Assembly (NCBI GenBank): GCA_046483125.1
Contig: JAWODU010000093.1
Location: 1-13,964 of the forward strand
Source of the DNA: JAWODU01 sp046483125
Lineage (GTDB): Bacteria > Verrucomicrobiota > Kiritimatiellia > UBA8416 > JAWODU01
Direction: 5' to 3'
Length of the DNA stretch: 13,964 nt
A program made the position numbers and the translations under genes. Below, one piece after another: positions 6,904 to 13,364 of the stretch. How positions within the stretch are numbered: the first letter of the stretch is position 1; each line of letters begins with the position of its first letter. The notes under the pieces are model-generated. The model was not told the origin of the DNA and ran no database searches. It saw nothing but the letters and a program-made list of their open reading frames with translations.

Positions 6904-7251
6904 TCAAACTTCCCAAATGAAATGGGCAAACATCTGCCGGAGAGCCACACGAAGACACGCTGTATCATCCTGGTGCAGCCGCCCCAACTCGCGTTCAATC
7001 AACGAGTTCGTCACGGTAGCCACCAAGGGCTTAACCCATGTCGATTTTATCAACCCCGATTCTTTCCAATACGACAGTCGTAGTGATTCGTCTTTCTGAT
7101 CTACGCTTGTCAGGGGGACGATAATCACATCCCCATACCGTTCGTCATATTCCTTTGTATTTATTACGACCGCCGGCCGTTTTTTTGTTGATGACAAATC
7201 CGTGAATGGAAATCGGACAAGCACAACAGCGGTTGGCTTATAGATTGTCAT
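6904..7251 (-). CDS. MazF/PemK-family toxin (type II toxin-antitoxin)
   Basis: A 115-residue protein with the PemK/MazF beta-barrel pattern. The N-terminal VVLVRFPFTD is followed by KKRPAVVI, then DVIIVPLTS, and a central SGLIKSTWVKP corresponds to the conserved region that holds the active-site residues. Family members are ribosome-independent, sequence-specific RNA endonucleases that act on mRNA in the cytosol unless bound by an antitoxin. The start at 7251 overlaps the upstream small gene by 14 bp, the usual antitoxin-toxin coupling. It sits inside a module bounded by PaaX 3' ends, where a toxin-antitoxin pair could stabilise the array. Confidence 0.88.
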   Translation of the reverse strand: MTIYKPTAVVLVRFPFTDLSSTKKRPAVVINTKEYDERYGDVIIVPLTSVDQKDESLRLSYWKESGLIKSTWVKPLVATVTNSLIERELGRLHQDDTACLRVALRQMFAHFIWEV

Positions 7252-7438
7252 AAACGGCGTCTTCCTCGTTCATCCACACCTTTGACAAGGCAGATTCCTG
7301 CGCCGCCATCCACGACTCACGCTCCCGGTCGGCCCCATCCTCCTCCTCAAAAATAACGATGACCGGGCATTCATGAACCGACGGCATAGAGGGTAGAAGC
7401 ACCCGCTTGCCGTCAAATTGTGCTTTCACTGCCAACAT
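7238..7438 (-). CDS. Probable antitoxin partner of the MazF/PemK-like toxin
   Basis: A 66-residue acidic protein starting MLAVKAQFDGKRVLLP, containing VIVIFEEEDG and ending in a helical, charged tail (ESWMAAQESALSKVWMNEEDAVYDNL). I do not recognise a named antitoxin family with certainty; the assignment rests on size, acidity and the 14-bp overlap with the downstream toxin. The opening strand-rich part resembles the short N-terminal piece of several small antitoxins whose C-terminal helix binds the toxin. A clear ribosome site (GGGAG, 7447-7451) lies 8 bases before the ATG, so the pair probably starts translation here. Confidence 0.75.
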   Translation of the reverse strand: MLAVKAQFDGKRVLLPSMPSVHECPVIVIFEEEDGADRERESWMAAQESALSKVWMNEEDAVYDNL

Positions 7439-7840
7439 CGCTTTATCTCCCGCGCTGATTCATCCGCCCTCGCATCAACGGCTTGGGAGGACAAAACTAC
7501 GACCGCGCTATAATATTTCTTTCCATCAATCGAGGGGACACTATTATGCCCCTGAGTTGCAAGCGCAACCTCATTTCGCTCGGTTCACCCGCTTTTGCGG
7601 GTTCCGGGAAGGCTACAAGGTATTACCCCGTATTCATGTACATAACCAACCGGGCGCTGACCAGCACTGACTGTCCGTCATATTATCTGATCGACATGCC
7701 AAACACAAGCGCTTTTTGAGGTTTTGCCGTAAGCAAACGCCAATAATCTTGCGGGTGGCCTTGTGTGCTTGCCCCGTCTGCCCGGCAAACGCACATTTTG
7801 CGCCCGAGAGCGCCAAACCCGCCCACACAGCTCCATAAAT
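7439..7840. other. Gene-poor stretch upstream of the toxin-antitoxin pair
   Basis: About 400 bp between the antitoxin start and the third palindrome. Short frames on both strands (for example 7483-7719 plus, 7634-7828 minus) look random in composition and lack good ribosome sites. The promoter of the toxin-antitoxin pair should be here but I cannot pick one. The last 60 bases before the palindrome resemble the left arms of the other two module-end repeats (TTTTGC-CCCG, later GCC-AAA-CC and CTCC-AAATG), as expected for PaaX downstream sequence. Confidence 0.5.
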
Positions 7841-7880
7841 GTTCTTAATTTACTTCACGATCGCGAATTAAATTAAGAAC
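7841..7880. repeat. 40-bp palindrome, copy 3 (imperfect)
   Basis: The left half matches the other copies exactly. The right half carries two substitutions, at 7864 (C for T) and 7868 (T for G), which break two base pairs. Symmetry extends two pairs outwards (7839-7882). It lies 26 bp beyond the stop of the intact PaaX-like gene and so marks its native 3' flank. Confidence 0.95.
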
Positions 7881-7906
7881 ATCTATTCTATTGCCTTTGA
7901 GCGGAA

Positions 7907-8716
7907 TTACAGTCGCCGGGCGATTTCGATAACCAGGTTGCGATGGATGTCCCACGCCCTGCGGCCCATGTATGCGCTGGAAAGCAGTTCCGAAGGCAAC
8001 AGCGGGTCTTTTCGCATGGCCTGGAAATAAGCCGCCATCTCCTCGCGCGCGATCTTTTCAAGATTTCCGCGTTTGATTTTATCGGCGATAACTTTGTTGA
8101 AAATTTCCCTGGCGTAGTCGCAGTACTCGCGCTGTTCTTCAGCAAGGTCCTCGAGTGACCAGGCTTCTTCGGCTATCTGTGTCGGATCAAGTCCGAGGAG
8201 AGTCTGCGCTTCGAACAGGTAGGCGTAATGATCGACGCCTGCCGCTTCCTGCAGGTCGGCGAATTCACCGCGGATATCCTGGTGCGATATCCACACGCTC
8301 TTCTGGAGACAACCCATTCGCATGCGGGAAAGGAAGCCGCGCAATGCATCCCGGTAGGCCCGCTCTGTTTCCGGCACATCGTAGATCAACATATACCATG
8401 TGCCGCCCCATTTTTTCTTCCAGTACCTGTCGGGCTTCATAACGGGATGCACGCGTTTCTTCCCCTCTTTCGTGAGGGCCAGGTACGGTTTGCCGCTTTT
8501 ACCTCCGCGACTGGCTATCAACCCGTCTTTTTTCAGCCGGTAAATAGCATTATAATACTTTCGCCTGTCAGGGTAACAGCCGGACCACACGAGACAGCGT
8601 CCTCGTGTGGTCACGATGTCAATGTATCCCTGCAGAAGGAACAACAGTTCGTCGCCCACTGTTCTGCGAAACACCGACCAGGACAGGTCAGGATCGTGAA
8701 ACTTCTTCCTGCTCAT
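7907..8716 (-). CDS. PaaX-family transcriptional regulator (winged helix plus Cas2-like domain)
   Basis: A 269-residue protein with the three-part PaaX layout. An N-terminal winged helix (about 20-90) includes RRKYYNAIYRLKKDGLI and the wing GGKSGKPYLALTKEG. A central ferredoxin-like domain of the Cas2 type (about 106-172) has TWYMLIYDVPETERAYRDALRGFL then MGCLQKSVWIS, where Asp113 takes the place of the Cas2 catalytic aspartate. A helical C-terminal domain spans 175-269. PaaX proteins repress phenylacetate genes, but relatives occur in many contexts and no such genes are here. The ATG at 8716 has a strong ribosome site (AAGGGGG, about 8 bases upstream). Palindromes lie on both sides (7841-7880 and 8857-8896), and its 3' end is duplicated twice at 4749 and 6604, making it the core of the array. 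Its target, and whether it binds the palindrome, are unknown. Confidence 0.87.
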   Translation of the reverse strand: MSRKKFHDPDLSWSVFRRTVGDELLFLLQGYIDIVTTRGRCLVWSGCYPDRRKYYNAIYRLKKDGLIASRGGKSGKPYLALTKEGKKRVHPVMKPDRYWKKKWGGTWYMLIYDVPETERAYRDALRGFLSRMRMGCLQKSVWISHQDIRGEFADLQEAAGVDHYAYLFEAQTLLGLDPTQIAEEAWSLEDLAEEQREYCDYAREIFNKVIADKIKRGNLEKIAREEMAAYFQAMRKDPLLPSELLSSAYMGRRAWDIHRNLVIEIARRL

Positions 8717-8856
8717 GTTAGAACCCCCTTATTCCCTTATGCCAATGTCTTTTGCGCAAGCCGCCCGTTAAGGACAAAGACGATACTCCAAACCTGCGGC
8801 GCCTTTGTTTACATTCATTGATATAGACCCTAAAGCCCAAAATGTCCATACCGACT

Positions 8857-8896
8857 GTTCTTAATTTACTTCACGATCGTGAAGTAAATTAAGAAC
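8857..8896. repeat. 40-bp perfect palindrome, copy 4
   Basis: Identical to copies 1 and 2, with one further pair (8856/8897). Unlike the others it lies upstream of a gene, 140 bp before the PaaX-like start codon and about 430 bp before the divergently oriented dehydratase, and it is not followed by a PaaX 3' end. It closes the array on the right side. Confidence 0.97.
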
Positions 8897-9325
8897 ATCA
8901 TTACCTGCCGGAGAGCAAGAGTGACAGTTTGGTGTGCCGAAGCATGGGGAGTGCAAAACTGGGTTGCAGGGCGGTTTTTGGGGCGAAAAATGCGAGACCG
9001 ATATTCTATGTTCGGACGTACTGCGCGCAACCGAATGGCGAGTAGAGCGCTGATGCGCTCCGCGCCATTATGCACAAGAATAAAGGGCAATACCTCACAA
9101 CCTGCCTCGGGCCTGCAGAAGCAGATAAACCGGGTTACCCCTGCAGAGGATCTGCATGCTTCTGCCCTTCGTCTTTCTGAATTGTTTTACCAGGGACGCA
9201 CCCGCTGTCCGCCTTGAAGAACGTGATGCCGGACCATGGCAAAGCCCCCGGCCAGCCCGTAAGGCCCGGTGTCCGGCATTTCTTTGAAATTGCTTATCGG
9301 GCGCTGAAGAGATATCTTCTGGCCA
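8897..9325. other. Long non-coding leader of the dehydratase gene
   Basis: About 430 bp between the last palindrome and the dehydratase start. The open frames on either strand have no recognisable content. Two inverted repeats stand out. The first is GCAGAAGCAGAT (9115-9126), mirrored at 9150-9165 with a 4-base bulge. The second is ATGCCGGAC (9226-9234), mirrored by GTCCGGCAT (9271-9279), with nested GGC-AAA-GCC and GGCC-GGCC pairs. They suggest a structured 5' leader. I cannot identify a promoter. Confidence 0.45.
9226..9279 (+). promoter_or_regulatory. Stem-loop in the dehydratase leader
   Basis: A 9-bp stem (ATGCCGGAC with GTCCGGCAT) encloses a 36-base interior with two smaller helices (GGCAAAGCC at 9238-9246; GGCC at 9250-9253 with GGCC at 9263-9266). 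It ends 46 bases before the start codon. It may act in mRNA stability or attenuation. The words GCAAAGCC and CCGGCC recall a c-di-GMP-I riboswitch core, but the rest of that fold is missing, so no class is assigned. Confidence 0.35.
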
Positions 9326-11215
9326 ATGACCGATCTTGCAATAAGGCTTGCCGCCTTTGTGCGGCGGAACTTGCTTCTCAGAAAAGCTGTGATTCTGGGC
9401 TGGCATGTTGCCGGCATAGTGCTGGCCTATTACGCGGCCTATCTGCTCAGGTTCGATGGCGCAGTTCCGGGGAGATACCTGACCATCTTTGCGAAAACCC
9501 TGCCGGCCCTGTTGATCATCAATATCATTGTATTCGCGGTATTCAGGCTCTATTCGGGCATATGGGCGTATTTCAGTATTCACGACGTGCTTCGAATAAT
9601 CGGCGCGGTGGGGACGTCTTTCGTTGTCTTCATGCCGACGGTTTACGTGATGATGGGCCGCAGTTTTGCGGGTTACCCGCGTTCCACGGCTTTAATGGGC
9701 TTCATCCTGCTCGCCGTCTGGATGGTTGGCGGGAGACTGAGTATACGCCTCATCAGGGAACACAGGGCGGCCCAGACAGCCGCAAAAGGCACATCGGACG
9801 GTACAAGAGCGCTCATTGTGGGAAATTTGCCGGATGTGGACCATCTGATTCACAGTTTACCTTCGCAAGCCCCGGGCATCGGCCGTGTTGCCGCAATAGT
9901 CACAGACGAAGAAGACAGGCACAATCTTGTGATGCGCGGCATACCGGTGAGAGGAGCAGTCAGGGACATCGGCCGAATCGCACGGCAGGACGAAGTGGAC
10001 AGCGTCCTGATCCTGCCCCCCTATACCAGGCCTAAACTGATGAACGAAATTGTGCGGAATTGTGAAAAGGAGGATGTTGTCTGTTCCTTCCGGATGATTC
10101 CGTCAATGGCGGATCTGGCTTCAGGCAGAATTGAAGCCTCGACCATCAGGAAGGTGGAGCTGGAGGACCTGCTGGACCGCCCGGAAATCAAATTTGACAG
10201 AGAGGCCGTAAAGGAAATGCTTTCCGGCAAAACGGTAATGGTTACCGGTGCGGGCGGCAGTGTGGGCTCCGAGCTGGTCCGCCAGATAGCGCGTTACGAA
10301 CCTGCATCACTCGTCCTGCTCGAAAACAACGAATACAATCTTTACGCGATTGACATGGAACTGAGGGAAACATCCGGAGGTCCCGCGATCATTCCCGTTA
10401 CCGGAGATGTCGCCGACAGCGAACTGGTCCGACGTGTGTTCGTGAAACACAAAGTCAACGTCATTTTTCACGCCGCGGCCTACAAGCATGTCCCGCTCAT
10501 GGAATCAAACGTAACGGCCTGCATCACGAACAACACGCTGGGCACCGCACGGCTGGCGGCGGAAGCCGAAGAGGCCGGAATTGAACGTTTTGTTCTTGTT
10601 TCGACGGACAAGGCCGTGCGCCCGACAAGCGTTATGGGAGCAAGCAAGCGACTGGCAGAGAGACTTCTTCAGGAACGGCCGGATTCTTCCACGACGTTTG
10701 TCATTGTCCGGTTTGGAAACGTCCTGGGGAGCAGTGGCAGTGTTGTGCCGCTGTTCAAGCGGCAGATTGCGGCGGGAGGGCCTGTGACCGTAACAAGCGA
10801 AAAAGCCACGCGATTTTTCATGTCGATTCCCGAAGCCGTTGATCTGATGCTCCAGGCGGGGGTTATCGGCAGAAACAGGGAAATCATGGCGCTTGAAATG
10901 GGTCAGTCGGTCCGCGTAATGGATCTGGCACGGCATCTTATCGAACTTTCGGGAATGAAAGTGGGAGAAGACATTGCGATAGAAATAACGGGCTTGCGGC
11001 CGGGAGAGAAAGAGTTTGAAGAAGTGATGACGGACGACGAAAACGTTGTCCGCACGCCTTTTGAAAAAATATGGGTGGTACAGAGTAAGGGCAACCACTC
11101 GGCTTCCGCGATTGACACAGATAGAATCGGCCGGCTCGTCGCCTCTCAGGACGAGGAACGTATCAGGGAGGAGATGGCGAGGCTTATTCCGGAAGCAACA
11201 TTGGGTTCGGGGTGA
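9326..11215 (+). CDS. Membrane-bound NDP-sugar 4,6-dehydratase (CapD/WbpM/PglF/FlaA1 family)
   Basis: A 629-residue protein. Four likely membrane helices lie in the first 145 residues (about 22-42, 52-74, 88-110, 120-140). A CoA-binding-like nucleotide domain follows (about 155-265), then an extended SDR dehydratase domain. The NAD-binding loop is GAGGSVGS (308-315), and HAAAYKHVPLMES (382-394) is the family signature. The active site STDKAVRPTSVMGASK (426-441) has Met437 and Lys441 in place of the usual Tyr-x-x-x-Lys, as in WbpM and PglF. The reaction is removal of water from UDP-N-acetylglucosamine or similar to a 4-keto-6-deoxy sugar at the inner membrane. The ATG at 9326 is preceded by an in-frame stop only 8 codons upstream, which fixes the start; the ribosome site is weak. 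The convergent aminotransferase at 11276 could aminate its product. Confidence 0.94.
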   Translation: MTDLAIRLAAFVRRNLLLRKAVILGWHVAGIVLAYYAAYLLRFDGAVPGRYLTIFAKTLPALLIINIIVFAVFRLYSGIWAYFSIHDVLRIIGAVGTSFVVFMPTVYVMMGRSFAGYPRSTALMGFILLAVWMVGGRLSIRLIREHRAAQTAAKGTSDGTRALIVGNLPDVDHLIHSLPSQAPGIGRVAAIVTDEEDRHNLVMRGIPVRGAVRDIGRIARQDEVDSVLILPPYTRPKLMNEIVRNCEKEDVVCSFRMIPSMADLASGRIEASTIRKVELEDLLDRPEIKFDREAVKEMLSGKTVMVTGAGGSVGSELVRQIARYEPASLVLLENNEYNLYAIDMELRETSGGPAIIPVTGDVADSELVRRVFVKHKVNVIFHAAAYKHVPLMESNVTACITNNTLGTARLAAEAEEAGIERFVLVSTDKAVRPTSVMGASKRLAERLLQERPDSSTTFVIVRFGNVLGSSGSVVPLFKRQIAAGGPVTVTSEKATRFFMSIPEAVDLMLQAGVIGRNREIMALEMGQSVRVMDLARHLIELSGMKVGEDIAIEITGLRPGEKEFEEVMTDDENVVRTPFEKIWVVQSKGNHSASAIDTDRIGRLVASQDEERIREEMARLIPEATLGSG

Positions 11216-11256
11216 GCGGGTCTGTCGTCTGAGATCCGTCCTCCGTCCCGACCTTC

Positions 11257-11273
11257 GGCGAACATGGTTCGCC
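11257..11273. terminator. Small hairpin between convergent genes
   Basis: GGCGAAC-ATG-GTTCGCC forms a 7-bp stem with a 3-base loop in the 60-bp gap between the stops of the dehydratase (11215) and the aminotransferase (11276). There is no T-run on either side, so termination is only a guess from position. It may also be a dispersed repeat. Confidence 0.35.
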
Positions 11274-11275
11274 TC

Positions 11276-12394
11276 CTACATACGGAAGAATTCAGCGACG
11301 GAGCCGACAACGTATTCGGCCTGTCCGTCGGTAAGCTCCGGATAAACCGGAATAGCCAGCGTTTCTTCAGCGGCTTCCTCGCTCTTTGGGAAATCACCCT
11401 CGCTGTAACCAAGATGCGCGAAGCACTCCTGCAGATGCAGGGGTACGGGGTAATATACTTCGTTACCTATATCCCGTTCCTTCAGAAACTTCCGCAATTC
11501 GTCTCGACGCTTAATGCGAACAACGTACTGATTGAAGATATGCCGGTCCGTTACCTGCTCCGGTAAAGTCACGATATCTTTTTGTACGAGACCGCTCTCC
11601 GTGAACAAACCGCCGTAACGCTCAGCGTTTGCCCGCCGCGCCGCGGTCCAGTCGTCCAGATGCGACAGCTTGACGGAAACTACCGTTGCCTGAAGAGTGT
11701 CAAGGCGGAAGTTGCCTCCGACTGATTTATGATAATACCTGGGTTTCGAACCGTGCACCCTGAGACATTGTATCTTTTCAGCCCTTTCCCCGTCATTGGT
11801 AACAACCATTCCGCCGTCCCCCGCTCCGCCGAGGTTCTTTGAAGGAAAAAAGGATAAACATCCGTAATGCCCCAGGCTTCCCGCCCTGCGTCCCCTGTAT
11901 TCAGCGCCCACGGCCTGTGCCGCGTCTTCTATCACGGTCAGCGACCGATCGCGGGCAACTCCCATGATCGGATCCATGTCTGCCGTCTGGCCGTACAGAT
12001 GAACCGGAATGATCGCCTTTGTCCTGTCTGTAATTTTTTCCGGGATCAACGCCGGGTCCAGATTGAATGTAACCGGATCGATATCGGCGAACACGGGAAC
12101 GGCGCCCAGCCTGGCGATACTGCCCGCGGTCGAAAAGAACGTATAGGGACTGGTAATAACCTCGTCACCCGGCCCGACACCCTCTGCCATCAGGGAAACC
12201 AGAAGCGCGTCCGTTCCCGAAGAAACACCGATGCCGTACTTACACCCGGAGTAGCCGGCAAGGGCCTTTTCGCATTGCTCCACCTCCGGCCCCAGAATAA
12301 AGCGCTGGGATTCGAATACGCGGGCTACAGCCGCATCGATTTCATCTCTGATAGACGCGTACTGCGCCTGAAGATCGAGTAAGGGTACTTTCAT
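11276..12394 (-). CDS. DegT/DnrJ/EryC1/StrS-family sugar aminotransferase
   Basis: A 372-residue PLP-dependent aminotransferase of typical family length. It opens with VPLLDLQAQYASIRDEI, has the cofactor loop SSGTDAL (58-64), an IEDAAQAVGA block with Asp157 that holds the PLP ring nitrogen, and the Schiff-base lysine Lys186 in SFFPSKNLGGAGDGG. It transfers an amino group, usually from glutamate, to a 3- or 4-keto sugar nucleotide. The opening resembles WbpE/WlbC-like and FdtB-like members, but the substrate cannot be told from sequence. The neighbouring dehydratase makes a 4-keto sugar, so amination of that product is a fair inference. The start codon is only 5 bases from the T-run of a strong terminator hairpin (12400-12449), leaving little room for a ribosome site. 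Confidence 0.93.
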   Translation of the reverse strand: MKVPLLDLQAQYASIRDEIDAAVARVFESQRFILGPEVEQCEKALAGYSGCKYGIGVSSGTDALLVSLMAEGVGPGDEVITSPYTFFSTAGSIARLGAVPVFADIDPVTFNLDPALIPEKITDRTKAIIPVHLYGQTADMDPIMGVARDRSLTVIEDAAQAVGAEYRGRRAGSLGHYGCLSFFPSKNLGGAGDGGMVVTNDGERAEKIQCLRVHGSKPRYYHKSVGGNFRLDTLQATVVSVKLSHLDDWTAARRANAERYGGLFTESGLVQKDIVTLPEQVTDRHIFNQYVVRIKRRDELRKFLKERDIGNEVYYPVPLHLQECFAHLGYSEGDFPKSEEAAEETLAIPVYPELTDGQAEYVVGSVAEFFRM

Positions 12395-12399
12395 TACTT

Positions 12400-12449
12400 A
12401 AAAAACCGGCCCGGATATTGCATACGGACCAATGCAATACCCGGACCGG
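12400..12449 (-). terminator. Strong intrinsic terminator, minus strand
   Basis: An 18-bp stem (12432-12449 with 12406-12423) contains only two G-U pairs and encloses an 8-base loop. On the minus strand it is followed at once by six Ts (12405-12400). It ends the lipoprotein transcript 35 bp after its stop at 12484. A second small hairpin, CGGACC-CT-GGTCCG (12447-12460), overlaps its base by three bases, so the two may compete. The aminotransferase ATG follows 5 bases after the T-run. Confidence 0.88.
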
Positions 12450-12483
12450 ACCCTGGTCCGCTTTAAACTTCAAGTCTTAAGCG

Positions 12484-13128
12484 TTATGGTTGAGAAATCG
12501 TAGCAGTAAATGTCCGGCGATGATATCCTTCTACAACAACAAGATTGGTACCGCCTCCGCTACGTTCGTATGTAACGCTGTCTCCTGTGTCGGTCGCTGA
12601 ACCTTCAAAGTTGCCGATGCCGGGCGTAACAACGCGCCACGTGTAAGGACGAACGCCCCCGAAAGCAGTCAAGACGGCCTGGTCACCATTATTGTTAAGG
12701 GTTATCTCTTCCGGCTCGATGCTTATATCTGCCGCTGTGCCGTTGACCAGCGCATCGCCGACTCCTCCAAGCGAGTCAGTTACAAGCACACAATTTTCGC
12801 CGAGGCTTATTGAGGTATAAATAGCCTGCTCGCCGTCCGCCTGGCCTTCTATTGTACCTACTAACGAGTCGGTGACTTCCCAGCTATACGGGCCTTTGCC
12901 TCCTTCAACGGTAAAGACTAACGTGCCGCCTTCAACATTTACGGAACCGGCATTCGGATCCACGGTCAAATACTGTTCCCCTATGGCGGCCCGCTCGGTA
13001 GCCGAGTACTCGCCGAGATCTCCGGTATCCGTATCTTCGTCATCCTCGCACCCGCACCAGACAAGACCCAGGGCAAGGACACAGACCAGGTTCGCAATAA
13101 TGAGAGGGAAAAACGTTTTCTTCTTCAT
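12484..13128 (-). CDS. Small lipoprotein-like secreted protein with two tandem repeats
   Basis: A 214-residue protein. The N-terminus MKKKTFFPLIIANLVCVLALGLVWCGCEDDED has a basic start, a hydrophobic core and Cys25/Cys27 before an acidic linker, so it is probably a lipoprotein although the lipobox is not canonical. Two related domains of about 75 residues follow (about 54-131 and 135-212). They share GG-(K/V)-x-PY-(S/T)-W-x-V, a G-x-(I/F)-EG block and a YTS/YER block, and look like beta-sandwich (Ig-like) repeats. ATG at 13128 is preferred to the upstream TTG at 13143, because GGGGAG sits 7 bases before it. I do not recognise a named family. It is followed by a strong terminator and is divergent from sat; a degenerate palindrome core lies about 60 bp upstream. 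Confidence 0.75.
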   Translation of the reverse strand: MKKKTFFPLIIANLVCVLALGLVWCGCEDDEDTDTGDLGEYSATERAAIGEQYLTVDPNAGSVNVEGGTLVFTVEGGKGPYSWEVTDSLVGTIEGQADGEQAIYTSISLGENCVLVTDSLGGVGDALVNGTAADISIEPEEITLNNNGDQAVLTAFGGVRPYTWRVVTPGIGNFEGSATDTGDSVTYERSGGGTNLVVVEGYHRRTFTATISQP

Positions 13129-13184
13129 GAGCATACTCCCCAATGTTCAACCATAATTGTTGAGAACGTACTTATTACACATGG

Positions 13185-13207
13185 CTTCAGGATCGGCAAG
13201 TAAATTA
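13185..13207. repeat. Degenerate copy of the palindrome core
   Basis: Twenty of 23 bases (TAATTTACTT-CGATC-TGAAG on the minus strand) match the centre and one arm of the 40-bp palindrome. It lies between the divergent lipoprotein and sat starts, about 4.3 kb from the nearest array copy. It overlaps the likely promoter region of the lipoprotein gene (TTGCCG, then 16 bases, then TAATAA on the minus strand). Confidence 0.6.
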
Positions 13208-13364
13208 TTCGGCCCTTCAGCCGTGTATACGGGTAATAAAGCTAGAAATATGCCAGAAAGCCGCTAATTCCGGGTTTTGAGCACAAAATCAACTCCCTGC
13301 TGGACTTTGAACATTGAAGTGGTAGATTCCCCGTTTCATTTAAACCGTGCCGGAGATATAGACA

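Noticed and set aside
7407..7719. Short plus-strand frames upstream of and overlapping the antitoxin
   Set aside because: They lack ribosome sites and any protein-like pattern; one overlaps the antitoxin gene.
4683..8896. Palindrome copies as a CRISPR array
   Set aside because: The spacing is 1.0-1.9 kb and filled with genes, there are no unique short spacers, and no cas genes are present; the Cas2-like fold belongs to a PaaX-type regulator.
8921..9217. Plus-strand frame of 98 codons in the dehydratase leader
   Set aside because: No ribosome site and no recognisable motif, and it covers the inverted repeats of the leader.
9238..9266. Possible c-di-GMP-I riboswitch core (GCAAAGCC and CCGGCC)
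   Set aside because: The paired first hairpin with its GGCAAACC and tetraloop, and the receptor loop, are missing, so the likeness is only local.
9095..9583. Minus-strand frame across the dehydratase start
   Set aside because: It overlaps the well supported dehydratase gene and its sequence resembles no protein family.
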